Below are positions 25,660 through 33,820 of a stretch of 64,000 nt of DNA, in pieces (position 1 is the first letter of the stretch; each line of letters begins with the position of its first letter). The translations under genes and the position numbers were made by a program. Under the pieces are notes generated by a model that saw only the letters and a program-made list of their open reading frames with translations, made no database searches and was not told the origin of the DNA. This DNA comes from Alcanivorax sp. (GTDB lineage Bacteria; Pseudomonadota; Gammaproteobacteria; Pseudomonadales; Alcanivoracaceae), in assembly GCF_002733835.1 (NCBI RefSeq), contig NZ_NVWY01000005.1, forward strand, positions 86,865 through 150,864, given 5' to 3'.

Positions 25660-26886
25660 CTATTGATCCGCGTCTGGACTTGGCGCCGCATCGGCATCGC
25701 TGCCTGGCTCTGCACTTGCGGCGTCAGCCTCTGCGGGCTCGGGCTGTACCGCCGCGACAGTCTGTTGCAAATCGATCTGACGATTCTGACGATCCACCGG
25801 GATCACCGCCTGCCCTTCACGCAGCAGATGCGTGCCGGCGGTCACCACCCAATCCTGCGGCTGCAGACCGCTGAGCACCGGTACCACCTGCTCCTGGTAC
25901 GGCCCCACTTCCACGGATGTTTTATGCAGGGTAAGCGCGTCCGGATTCACCACCCAGACGTAGGTTTCTCCCTCCTCGGCGGTGAGCGCAGACAGCGGGA
26001 TACTGAGTACCCCGGCATTATCCCCACCGCTGACAAACACCCGGGCAGACTGACCCAGGTCCGCCCCGACATCCATATTCTCGAACGCCACACGGGCTTC
26101 AAATGTGCGCGAGCGAGGGTCCGCCGCAGGCGACAATTCCCGAATCTTGCCTTCGAATACCTGGCCGGGACGCGACCACAATTCAATGGCCACCGGCATG
26201 CCGATCTTGAAGCGCCCCACATCCTGCTCGGGCAGATCGATCCGCACTTCCCGGTCGCCATCGACCGCCAGCACAAACACTGCCTGCCCGGCAGCAACGA
26301 CCTGGCCGGCCTCCGCCAGACGCTGGGCGATAACGCCGTCGCGGGGAGCCTTCAAGGAGGCATAGTCCGCCTGATTGCGAGCCACGTTCAGATTGGCCCG
26401 GGCCTGCCGCAATTGCGCCACGCTGGCGTCATAACGGCTTTCAAAGGAATCGAACTGGGAGCGGCTGATCACATTGCGCTCCATCAGCTCGCGGTATCGT
26501 TCCAGTTCGCTGCTGGCCAGCTTGTGGTCAGCCTGGGCAGAGGCCATTTGCGCCCGAGCCGCATCCAGGCGCAGGCTCACATCATCGGTATCCAGTTTGG
26601 CAAGTACCGTGCCTTCGCTGACCCGGTCCCCCACATCCACCAGCCGCTGACTGATTTTGCCGCCAATACGAAAACCCAGTTCCGGCTCATAACGGGCACG
26701 AATTTCCCCGGGAAACACATCTTGGCTGGCATCCGCCGACAAGGGCTGGGCCACCAGCGCCGGGCGGGCAGGTGCCTTGTCTTCCGGCTCAGAATCGGAA
26801 CAACCCTGCAGGGCCAACGCCCCCGCCGCCATTCCCGTGACGATCAGCCCCGACAGCACTCTCGACAGCAATACAGAACGAAACAT
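25660..26886 (-). CDS. RND efflux adaptor lipoprotein
   Basis: Periplasmic membrane-fusion protein of 408 residues, made as a lipoprotein: signal peptide then the lipobox ALQGC at about residues 28-32, so it is anchored by lipid to the inner membrane. Barrel-sandwich (DVGDRVSEGTVLAKLDTDD), helical hairpin (RLDAARAQMASAQADHKLA...) and beta-barrel parts (VELWSRPGQVFEGKIRELSPAADPRSRTFEARV) are in the usual order, and the acidic C-terminal tail (SAEPGSDADAAPSPDADQ) is unusual. ATG 26886 has GAGGGAG upstream; ATG 26901 is also possible. Operon with the pump and probably under the divergent TetR. Confidence 0.86.
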   Translation of the reverse strand: MFRSVLLSRVLSGLIVTGMAAGALALQGCSDSEPEDKAPARPALVAQPLSADASQDVFPGEIRARYEPELGFRIGGKISQRLVDVGDRVSEGTVLAKLDTDDVSLRLDAARAQMASAQADHKLASSELERYRELMERNVISRSQFDSFESRYDASVAQLRQARANLNVARNQADYASLKAPRDGVIAQRLAEAGQVVAAGQAVFVLAVDGDREVRIDLPEQDVGRFKIGMPVAIELWSRPGQVFEGKIRELSPAADPRSRTFEARVAFENMDVGADLGQSARVFVSGGDNAGVLSIPLSALTAEEGETYVWVVNPDALTLHKTSVEVGPYQEQVVPVLSGLQPQDWVVTAGTHLLREGQAVIPVDRQNRQIDLQQTVAAVQPEPAEADAASAEPGSDADAAPSPDADQ

Positions 26887-26971
26887 GACTGGCTCCCTCA
26901 TTGACCCCACCTCTTTAGACGGATCCGCCCGGTAAGTTGGCGGATTGTGCCGGTCTTGGCTTGCCGGCATG

Positions 26972-26989
26972 CTATACTCGCCAGTATAG
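26972..26989. promoter_or_regulatory. Palindromic operator candidate for TetR/RND
   Basis: Perfect inverted repeat CTATACT-cgcc-AGTATAG in the gap between the adaptor (start 26886) and the TetR gene (start 27025). A related half, CAGTATTGAA, follows at about 27013. Suits a TetR dimer controlling both directions. Confidence 0.55.
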
Positions 26990-27024
26990 TAATTTTATTA
27001 AACTGAACCGTCCAGTATTGAAAT

Positions 27025-27675
27025 ATGACCGACTCTGCCTCTCCAGATCAGCCCAACCCACGCGGACGCCCCAAAGACCCGGCGAAACGCACCGCCATCC
27101 TTGAGGCAGCCAAAACGCTGTTCCTGTCACAGGGCTTTGTCGGCACCAGCATGGATGCCGTGGCGAAACAGGCTGGCGTTTCCAAACTCACGGTGTATAG
27201 CCATTTCAGTGACAAGGAAACGTTATTTTCGTCAGCCATTGAGGCGAAATGCCACAACCTGCTGCCCATGCCGATCTTCGAACTGGAGCCAGACCTGCCT
27301 ATTCGCGCCACTCTGACCAAGATTGGCCTGGCGTTTCTCGAATTGATCCATACCGACGAAGTGATCGAGTTACAGCGACTGATGAGCAGCCTGGCTACAC
27401 AGGACCCGGCCATGTCACGGCTGTTTTTTGAAGCAGGCCCCCAGCGTACCATCGCCGCCATGGAAAACCTGGTGCGCAACGGCAATAGCGCAGGGCGATT
27501 GCAGGCAGACAACCCCAAACAGGCGGCGGAGAATTTCTTCAGCCTGCTACAAGGCTGTGAGCATATGCGTGTCATTATTGGCTGTAACAAGCCAATGACG
27601 AGCCGTGAAGCGCAGCCCCATGCCGAACAAGTGGTAGATATGTTTTTGCGGGCTTACGGGAAGGGTGAGAAGTAA
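27025..27675 (+). CDS. TetR-family regulator (AcrR-like)
   Basis: A 216-residue TetR regulator. After a Pro-rich N-terminal tail with GRPKDPAKR, the HTH is FLSQGFVGTSMDAVAKQAGVSKLTVYSHFSDKETLF. The C-terminal domain begins SAIEAKCHNLL and resembles the TetR_C_7/AefR-like group that often controls efflux pumps. Divergent from the RND adaptor-pump operon with a palindrome between; repression of the pump genes and relief by a pump substrate is the expected scheme. No good Shine-Dalgarno precedes the ATG. Confidence 0.86.
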   Translation: MTDSASPDQPNPRGRPKDPAKRTAILEAAKTLFLSQGFVGTSMDAVAKQAGVSKLTVYSHFSDKETLFSSAIEAKCHNLLPMPIFELEPDLPIRATLTKIGLAFLELIHTDEVIELQRLMSSLATQDPAMSRLFFEAGPQRTIAAMENLVRNGNSAGRLQADNPKQAAENFFSLLQGCEHMRVIIGCNKPMTSREAQPHAEQVVDMFLRAYGKGEK

Positions 27676-27707
27676 CCGGATTTAGCGGCAGGACAAAATT
27701 GAAAGCA

Positions 27708-27726
27708 GCGGGGCCCTCGGCCCCGC
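27708..27726. terminator. GC hairpin after TetR gene
   Basis: GCGGGGCC / GGCCCCGC stem with a 3-base loop, 32 bases after the TetR stop. The T-run is lacking on the plus strand, so it may be only a weak terminator shared by the convergent genes. Confidence 0.4.
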
Positions 27727-27777
27727 CCTGAAAAGATCAAAAGGATTTTCTGACGCCCCTTCCTCTCCAACGCTAAT

Positions 27778-28020
27778 TCAATACACGCTACGCCTGACTT
27801 TCACTTCTGCCGCATAAAGCAGTGCCCTGCCCCGACGCCGCTCACCCAGTTGCCACCAGATCACCCCAAGCCAGCGAATCGCCCGGCGATTCTCTGCATT
27901 GCAGGCCAGTGCTTGCTGGGCGATGCGTAACGCTCGCCCAAGCAAGCGCTGTCGATAGCTGGGGAACCGCTTGGCGGCCCGCACCAGGGTCGCAATATGG
28001 CCCAGCCCGTCGGCACTCAC
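27778..28020 (-). CDS. Small basic protein coupled to creD
   Basis: An 80-residue Arg-rich helical protein (RQRLLGRALRIAQQALACNAENRRAIRWLGVIWWQLGE), whose two helical hairpins resemble a single TPR-like unit. Its GTG start overlaps the creD stop in a GTGA arrangement (28017-28020), so it must be translated by coupling. No homologue is known to me in the E. coli cre locus. Basic charge and one Trp pair suggest it may dock to the membrane or to CreD, but this is inference. Confidence 0.6.
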   Translation of the reverse strand: MSADGLGHIATLVRAAKRFPSYRQRLLGRALRIAQQALACNAENRRAIRWLGVIWWQLGERRRGRALLYAAEVKVRRSVY

Positions 28021-29393
28021 GGTGCGTTGCCGCGCTGGGCACTGTCGGCATTCGCCTGCACCTTGGCGGCGGCCTTGCCCGGCACCGCGAAGGCATACCA
28101 GTCCAGCTTGCGAGTCACCACCATCACTGCAGCCAGGGCAGCGAACAGCAGCAGGGCGCCCAGCAACAGGGCATAGTCTTCAGCCATGAGAATGCCGTAG
28201 ATCAACCCCTGCACCAGTAGCAAGCTCAAGGCAAAGGTCCAGCCGGCTTTGAGCGAGCGCATGGCGGCCATCAGGTAGATGCCTATCAATGCACAGCACG
28301 ATAACGCGGCCACCAGGTAGGCCAGCAAAAAGTCGATATGCTCACTGAGTGCCACCAGCAACAGGTAGAACATGGCCAGCGCCAGCCCCACCAACAGGTA
28401 TTGCATGGCGTGCAACGGATACCGGCGCAGCACTTCAAAAAGGAAAAACGCCGCAAAGGTGAGCCCCACAATCAGGTAGCTGTATTTCAGCGCCCGCTCA
28501 CTGGAGAGCAACCCTGTTACCGGCTGCACCAAGCGCACCCGCAATGCCTGACCGCTATCACCGCATGCCGCATCGCCGCGGGCACAATGGATCACACTGG
28601 CCGCCGCCAGGCTGTTGGTGCGCCACTGGCTGGTAAAGCCGTCATGGGTAATCTCACGTTCCACCGGCAACACCAGCCCTTCGAAGCTGGGGTGCGGCCA
28701 ATCGGCGCGCAGCGCCATGCGGGTTTCCTTCGCCAACGGCAAGGCGCCGAGTGATTCTGTGCCGTTCAGATTCAATCGCACCTTTACCGTAAAGGCGCCG
28801 CTCAAATCGTCGGGCAGCGCCACCGCCACGGCATTGCCTCCCACGCCATCGGGTAACTGCTCGGTTTCCACCAGGGGCAGCGGCACATCGTTGACCAAAA
28901 TTTGCGGACGCTCAACCAACCCGCGCAGGTCCTGAATCTGCATTAGCAGCAACGGTTTCTGTGAAGACACCACCTGTTCCGGCTGGCTCACTTGCTGCCA
29001 GTTGGCAGGAAACACGGCTTCGATGTGCAACAGGCTTCGGTATACCGGCACGCCGTAAATACCGCGATAGCGCATTTCACTTTGCAGCTCGCCATCAATG
29101 CTCAGGGTGTCCGGAATCTGGCTATCCAGTACCTGCCGCCGCTCAATGACCGTACAGGTTTCGCCGCTACGGCAATCGTGTTTTTCTACCAGCTGTTTGC
29201 GGGTTCGTGGCACCACAATCAGTGGCCCACCGATCTGCTGCTCGCCGCTCACCTGTCGGGTAATCTGGTGTTTGACGTGCATCGCTTCATTACTGCGGTC
29301 GGATATCTTTCCCTGGATCATTAACAGCGGCATGACCAGCACCAGCATCAGCCCGGCAATGGTGAACATTTTCAATAACAGGTTGGGTCGCAT
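28017..29393 (-). CDS. creD: Inner-membrane protein CreD
   Basis: CreD of 458 residues (E. coli 450). An N-terminal membrane helix (LLLKMFTIAGLMLVLVMPLLMI) leads to a large periplasmic domain (VSGEQQIGGPLIVVP, MRYRGIYGVPVYRS, WPHPSFEG), then a block of about six membrane helices from SYLIVGLTFAAFFLFE onward. In E. coli and Stenotrophomonas it is induced by CreBC and its loss affects envelope integrity and beta-lactam tolerance. The GGGAGAG ribosome site supports 29393. It follows creBC by 190 bases on the same strand with an intergenic repeat between, so it is the classic creBCD set without creA. Confidence 0.88.
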   Translation of the reverse strand: MRPNLLLKMFTIAGLMLVLVMPLLMIQGKISDRSNEAMHVKHQITRQVSGEQQIGGPLIVVPRTRKQLVEKHDCRSGETCTVIERRQVLDSQIPDTLSIDGELQSEMRYRGIYGVPVYRSLLHIEAVFPANWQQVSQPEQVVSSQKPLLLMQIQDLRGLVERPQILVNDVPLPLVETEQLPDGVGGNAVAVALPDDLSGAFTVKVRLNLNGTESLGALPLAKETRMALRADWPHPSFEGLVLPVEREITHDGFTSQWRTNSLAAASVIHCARGDAACGDSGQALRVRLVQPVTGLLSSERALKYSYLIVGLTFAAFFLFEVLRRYPLHAMQYLLVGLALAMFYLLLVALSEHIDFLLAYLVAALSCCALIGIYLMAAMRSLKAGWTFALSLLLVQGLIYGILMAEDYALLLGALLLFAALAAVMVVTRKLDWYAFAVPGKAAAKVQANADSAQRGNAP

Positions 29394-29479
29394 GGCTTCT
29401 CTCCCACAAATGACGCCCTCAGTGTGAGAAAACAGTGTGCGAAACCGGTTTGAGGGTTTTGTGGGGATTGTGTGGGGGA

Positions 29480-29550
29480 AAGTGGTGACGAGTTGCGAGA
29501 AGCGAGTTTCGAAAACCCGGGCCATTTTTTTCTTCTCGCTTTTCGCTCTA
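29480..29550. repeat. GCGAGT-type quasi-tandem intergenic repeat
   Basis: Plus strand GTGACGAGTTGCGAGAAGC followed by TTTCTTCTCGCTTTTCGCTC, which partly pair with each other. A related unit lies at 43073-43138 and a weaker one at 32104-32190. Confidence 0.5.
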
Positions 29551-29584
29551 TCGCGCCGCCAACAATGCTCCTGCGGGAAGAGGT

Positions 29585-30991
29585 CTATTCGGGGAGGATT
29601 AGCCTGGCCTGAACGCCTTCCGGGGTGTTTCCCACCTGCAGGCTGCCGCCGTGCAGACTGGCGATTTCGCTTACCATGGCCAGCCCCAGGCCTGAACTTC
29701 TTTCCTGACCCGGCGCCGGCAGGGAATAGAAACGCTCGGTGATGCGTTCAAGCGCATAGTCAGGAATCATGGGGCCAGTGTTGGTTACTATGAGACAGGC
29801 TGCTTCAACATGCACCTCGATCGTGGTTTTCTCTTTGGCAAAACGCAGGGCGTTATCCAGCAGATTGAACAGCGCCAGCTTAAGGGTCTCCGCTTCCGCC
29901 AGCAGGGCACCTTCATTCACGGCCACCTCCAGCCGCTTTTCAGCCAGCAGCGAATAGCGGCTGTGTTGCCATTCCTGCACCAGAGCGGAAATTGCCACGG
30001 CACTTTTTCGATGCGGCAGGCTTTCCAGTTTTTCCAGCCTCGCCATGGCCAGCAACCTGTCCAGCAGATCACTCAACCTGATGCTTTCGTGTATCACATT
30101 ATCCGTGAAACGGTGCAGGGCCGGATCGCGCACTTCCTCTGCCAGAATTTCACCAGCGCCACGAATCGCCGCCAACGGGCTTTTCATTTCATGGGTCAGC
30201 AGTGTCACGTTATCTTCCAGCTGTGCCCGTGCCTCCAGGCGTCGACGCATGGCGGTGACGGCATCCGCCAGGTCGCGAATTTCATCACCGCCACGGAACA
30301 CCGGTGGCGCCGGTCGCTGGTCGTTGGCGACGGCCTCCGCATAGCGACGCAGGCGGTTCACCCGGCGGCCAAGCCACCAGGACAACAGCCCACCCAGCAA
30401 CAGGCACACCAGTAACGCCAGGCCGCCGTAGACCATGAGATAGCGCTCCGCCCGCTGCACAAACGGCTCGATGGCACGCCCGGGTTTACCCAGGCTGATA
30501 ACACCGATAAGGCTGCCGTCATGGCGAATGGGGGCAGCCACGTACATCACCGAGGTGGATGGATCCTGTGGATCGCTGCGGGTGGTCCGCGCGCCGTAGC
30601 GGCCCTGCAAGGTCAGGTGTACATCGTTCCAGCGAGAAAAATCCTTGCCCTCATCCCGGCCACGGGAATCGAATAGCACCGTGCCGGTGGGGCCGGTGAT
30701 ATACACATGAGTGTGGATGCGCGTTTTCTTCAAGCCCCAGATATCCGCATCCGGGGTGCGCCCGGCGTAACGGTTAAGCGCATCCCGCAGTGCCGGCGTG
30801 ATCACGATTTCCCCGTTAGCCGCATCGCTGGCGACAATTTCCGCCAGCAGATTGGCGGCATCCACCAGGGTTTCTTCCGCCGATTGGCGCACCAGCGGTT
30901 TGGCCTGGCCAAATACCAGATCAAGCACGAACCAGCCCACCAGACCCAAGATAAGAAAATAAAAGATCAGCAAGCGTTGACCGAGCTTCAT
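29585..30991 (-). CDS. creC: Sensor histidine kinase CreC
   Basis: A 468-residue kinase (E. coli CreC 474). Two membrane helices (about 8-28 and 190-210) flank a periplasmic sensor domain (TRIHTHVYITGPTGTVLFDSRGRDEGKDFSRWNDV), the CreC signature. HAMP, HisKA with phospho-His H267 (LLTHEMKSPLAAI) and HATPase (LFNLLDNALRFAKE, SSGLGLAMV) follow. Family knowledge: responds to metabolic state and, in some species, to beta-lactam action on the wall. Its ATG overlaps the creB stop as ATGA (30988-30991), so the two are translationally coupled. Confidence 0.9.
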   Translation of the reverse strand: MKLGQRLLIFYFLILGLVGWFVLDLVFGQAKPLVRQSAEETLVDAANLLAEIVASDAANGEIVITPALRDALNRYAGRTPDADIWGLKKTRIHTHVYITGPTGTVLFDSRGRDEGKDFSRWNDVHLTLQGRYGARTTRSDPQDPSTSVMYVAAPIRHDGSLIGVISLGKPGRAIEPFVQRAERYLMVYGGLALLVCLLLGGLLSWWLGRRVNRLRRYAEAVANDQRPAPPVFRGGDEIRDLADAVTAMRRRLEARAQLEDNVTLLTHEMKSPLAAIRGAGEILAEEVRDPALHRFTDNVIHESIRLSDLLDRLLAMARLEKLESLPHRKSAVAISALVQEWQHSRYSLLAEKRLEVAVNEGALLAEAETLKLALFNLLDNALRFAKEKTTIEVHVEAACLIVTNTGPMIPDYALERITERFYSLPAPGQERSSGLGLAMVSEIASLHGGSLQVGNTPEGVQARLILPE

Positions 30992-31665
30992 GGCATTTCC
31001 AGCACGTAACCGATACCTCGCCGGGTGGCGATAAGCTGATCGCCGCCCAGCGGACGCAATTTCGCCCGCAGGGTCTTGATATGAGTATCCACGCTGCGCT
31101 CGAAGCTGTCTTCATCGCTATCGCAGATATCCAGCAGGTGGCTACGGCTGAACACCTGCCCGGGGCGCTGCACCATGGCCGCCAGAATGCGGTATTCCGA
31201 ACGCGTCAGTGTCAGCGGTTTGCAACGAAAAGAAATACGAAACCCGGCTTCATCCACCTGCCAGGGCGATTCGTCAACGGCGTGAGCGGGCGCCGGTGAC
31301 GTGGGCACGATGCGTTTGAGAATGGCACGAATACGAGCCACCACTTCGCGGGGGCTGAACGGCTTGGTGACATAATCGTCACCACCCAGCTCCAGCCCCA
31401 GAATGCGATCCACTTCATCCTGACGAGCGGTGAGAAAAAGCACCGGTAATTCGCTGCGCTGGCGCAGCTGCTTGAGCACCTCAAAGCCATTGATATCCGG
31501 CAGCCCCACATCCAGCACAACAACGTCGAAAGGCTGGCCATTCACGGCATTCAGCGCATCCTGCCCCAGCGTCACATGGGTCACGGCGAAATGCTCACGC
31601 TCCAGCGCAAACACCAGCGGTTCAGCAATACGCGGTTCATCTTCTACGATCAGTACAGCGGGCAC
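30988..31665 (-). CDS. creB: Response regulator CreB
   Basis: OmpR-family regulator of 225 residues. Receiver: E8/D9 pocket, phospho-acceptor D52 (VVVLDVGLP), and the lysine in YVTKPFSPREVV. The winged-helix output has SEYRILAAMVQRPGQVFSRSHLLD and RSVDTHIKTLRAKLR. CreB binds tagged direct repeats (TTCACnnnnnnTTCAC in E. coli) to induce creD. The start is GTG 31665, set by AGGAAG about seven bases upstream and by the conserved start of the fold; the longer frame to 31803 is not homologous. Confidence 0.9.
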   Translation of the reverse strand: MPAVLIVEDEPRIAEPLVFALEREHFAVTHVTLGQDALNAVNGQPFDVVVLDVGLPDINGFEVLKQLRQRSELPVLFLTARQDEVDRILGLELGGDDYVTKPFSPREVVARIRAILKRIVPTSPAPAHAVDESPWQVDEAGFRISFRCKPLTLTRSEYRILAAMVQRPGQVFSRSHLLDICDSDEDSFERSVDTHIKTLRAKLRPLGGDQLIATRRGIGYVLEMP

Positions 31666-31738
31666 TTGAAATCTTCCTGGCCAGTAACCATGGCATGATA
31701 ACCAGACCACGAGAGCGTTCCCATGCCAGGAGGCGTTT

Positions 31739-32101
31739 ATGTTGGAACTGATCGACAATCTGCCCGGAGACACCGTGGGGGTCAGCGCCCACGGCGAACT
31801 CACCGCCGAGGACTACCGCAAGGTGCTGGTGCCTGCCATCGAAGGGGCACTAAGCCAGCACGAGCACATTAATGTGCTCTACGAAATCGGCCCGACTTTC
31901 GACGCATTTTCTGCCGGCGCCATGTTGCAGGACGCCTTGGTCGGCTTGCGCCACCCACTGAGCTGGAAGCGCATTGCGGTGGTCACCAGCCACGACTGGA
32001 TCAGCAACACCGTCCAGCAGGCCAGCGCGCTGATTCCCGGCGAGGTCAAAGTCTTCGAATGGGCCGAACAGAAAGATGCGCTAAGCTGGTTGGCGAGCTG
32101 A
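31739..32101 (+). CDS. SpoIIAA-like STAS/CRAL-TRIO family protein
   Basis: A 120-residue cytoplasmic protein of the SpoIIAA-like (PF11964) type: GDTVGVSAHGELTAEDYRKVLVPAIEGAL, a strand with NVLYEIG, and SWKRIAVVTSHDWI. Members are found next to many different genes and may bind hydrophobic ligands or act in regulation; the specific role is not known. An AGGAGG-like site (CCAGGAGGCG) precedes the ATG. Divergent from creB. Confidence 0.8.
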   Translation: MLELIDNLPGDTVGVSAHGELTAEDYRKVLVPAIEGALSQHEHINVLYEIGPTFDAFSAGAMLQDALVGLRHPLSWKRIAVVTSHDWISNTVQQASALIPGEVKVFEWAEQKDALSWLAS

Positions 32102-32204
32102 GAAAATCAGCTACGAGCTGCCAGCAATGAGAAAAAACCGGGCAACCTTAATATTCAGGATTTTGACTTTCTCGCAGCTCATAGCTCGAAGCCCGTAGCG
32201 GCCT

Positions 32205-32916
32205 TTACCCCGCCTGCCGCAAACTCAATTTCAACGCATCCAGCAAATCCCGGCCGGCGCTGTGCAGCTCTCTGATGTCCTTCAGGAAGAAGGTTTTCTT
32301 TACCCGGGTCTGCACCACCAACACTCCGTAGAGCACGCCGTCGTATTCCAGCGGAATGCCCAGATAACTGCGAAAATGCTCTTCATCGGAACCGGGCACA
32401 TAGAAGTAATCCATATGCGCCTGGATATCCCGGGCCGCCACGGCGCTGCGGCTGCGCGCCACCTTGCCGGAAGAACCTGCTCATGATCTATACGCAGCCG
32501 CGCCGGAGTTCATTTTGTTGTCAGCCCGTGATTACGAGTGTGCCGTGTAGCCATTCTACATAAACAAGAGTAATCACGGACTGACGGCAAAAGGTGCCCG
32601 GCCCTTCGGGTTGCCGCTAAAAATGGCGCCATTCTGCGTTGCGAACCTTGAACTTGACCCATCAGGCCCTGCGGTCCGCGCCTTGCCTGGCACCATTTTT
32701 AGCGGCAACACGGTTGCGTATAGACCATGAACAGGTTCTCACCCCCTGGCTGTACGTCAGGGTGGCTCCCAACACTTGCTGATTAAGGCCACTGGTAGCG
32801 ACGATCTCCAGGCACTGCTGCTGACCATCAGCCTGATACAGGCTGCAGACCTGCACGTTGAGCTTGTTTCTCACTGCATCCACGCGGGCATGCATGAAAT
32901 TCGGGGGCAAGGGCAC
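32205..32916 (-). pseudogene. GAF-domain gene split by a MITE
   Basis: Two minus-strand pieces of one GAF domain (PtsP/NifA-like subtype). The 5' piece, 32740-32916, starts with GTG and an AGAGAGG site and gives HARVDAVRNKLNVQVCSLYQ...LTYSQGV. The 3' piece, 32205-32471, gives SGKVARSRSAVAARDIQAH...YLGIPLEYDGVLYGVLVVQ and stops. Between them is a 268-base insertion (32472-32739). Joining 32740 to 32471 restores one 147-codon frame with a continuous GAF sequence (LTYSQGVSGKVARS). As it stands, translation reads into the insert and ends after 84 residues, losing half the domain. A small stand-alone GAF protein, so a signal-binding role is likely for the intact form. Confidence 0.82.
32472..32739. 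mobile_element. 268-bp MITE with nested inverted repeats
   Basis: Non-coding insertion. Ends are inverted copies of about 28 bases (AGAACCTGYTCATGRTCTAT...; 25 of 28 match). Inside are two further inverted pairs: 32520-32535 with 32570-32585 (15 of 16, GTCAGCCCGTGATTAC) and 32610-32630 with 32689-32709 (20 of 21, core CCATTTTTAGCGG). No transposase, and no obvious target duplication. The inverted ends plus precise interruption of a reading frame identify it as a mobile element moved in trans. Confidence 0.82.
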
Positions 32917-33053
32917 GCAATTACCTCTCTATAGGCCCGCGTTAATGGGGGCCTTCCCTCCCTTTCAATATCCGTGCCTGTTTGACACGCCTCAGGCAGA
33001 TCACCACCACATGCTTTACACTGTACGCGTTACCTTTGTCGTGGAGCCCTGCG

Positions 33054-33671
33054 TTGGCCAAAAAAGCAAAAACCGAGGCCGAGATCGCGCACTTTCGTGA
33101 ATCCGTGTGCGAGGCGGCTACTCGTCTGTTCATCGAACGTGGCCCCCAGAATGTGACCATGCGGCAGATCGCCAGCGAAGTGGGGGTGAGCCCGATGACG
33201 CCCTACCGCTATTTCCGCGACAAGGATGACATTCTGGCCACCGTCCGCGCCGCCGCCTTCAACCGCTTCGCCAGCGCACTGGAAACCGCCGTGGCCAGCG
33301 CCCCGGACGCCCGCAGTAAAGGCCGCGCCGTGGGTGATGCCTACGTGGGGTTTGCCAAGTCGCACCCCGCTGCCTACCAGCTGATTTTCTCCTTTTCCCA
33401 GCCCGACGAAGACCGTTACCCGGAACTGCAGGCCGCCAATGGCCGTGCCCAGGAAACCATGGTGGGCTATGTGCGCGAGATGATTGAGGCTGGCCTGCTC
33501 AAGGGCGATGCCCAGCTGATCGGCTATATGTTCTGGGCCACCCTCCATGGCATCGTGGTGCTGGAACTGGCCAGCGGCCTGCGCGGCATGGACGGCGACA
33601 CCCTGCGCGAGAAGATCATGCGCACCCTCTACGCCGGCATGCAGGTCACCCCGCCCACTCTGGATTCCTGA
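33054..33671 (+). CDS. TetR-family transcriptional regulator
   Basis: A 205-residue TetR regulator. HTH: LFIERGPQNVTMRQIASEVGVSPMTPYRYFRDKDDIL; the C-terminal part (FAKSHPAAYQLIFSFSQPDEDRYPELQ, FWATLHGIVVLELA) is the TetR_C_13/WHG type common in fatty-acid and aromatic metabolism regulators. The start is taken as TTG 33054 with GGAG seven bases upstream; the open frame extends to 32982 but that stretch is not family-like. Followed by an AT-rich inverted repeat and then the nitronate monooxygenase-like gene, which it may control. Confidence 0.84.
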   Translation: MAKKAKTEAEIAHFRESVCEAATRLFIERGPQNVTMRQIASEVGVSPMTPYRYFRDKDDILATVRAAAFNRFASALETAVASAPDARSKGRAVGDAYVGFAKSHPAAYQLIFSFSQPDEDRYPELQAANGRAQETMVGYVREMIEAGLLKGDAQLIGYMFWATLHGIVVLELASGLRGMDGDTLREKIMRTLYAGMQVTPPTLDS

Positions 33672-33709
33672 CCAATCCGCTCAATCCCCACATCGGCAGA
33701 CTTGACTCT

Positions 33710-33746
33710 ATAAATATACGGTGTAAATTTTACTTCGTATATTTAT
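33710..33746. promoter_or_regulatory. AT-rich inverted repeat before NMO gene
   Basis: Perfect 11-base arms ATAAATATACG (33710-33720) and CGTATATTTAT (33736-33746) around a spacer that is itself a near palindrome (GTAAATTTTAC). It stands out in a GC-rich region, 39 bases after a TetR gene and 75 bases before the NMO start. It may be an operator, or a hairpin terminator of the TetR gene. Confidence 0.5.
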
Positions 33747-33820
33747 TCCGCCGGGTCGTGTTTCCGGTGGCCCGGACCCTGCCCCGCGTTAATACCGGGG
33801 CCCAGCATGAGGACACCGCC

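Noticed and set aside
25456..26904. A 482-codon open frame on the plus strand
   Set aside because: It lies antisense to the RND adaptor lipoprotein and the pump's start; its protein is His/Gln/Arg-rich as expected for a shadow frame, with no family match.
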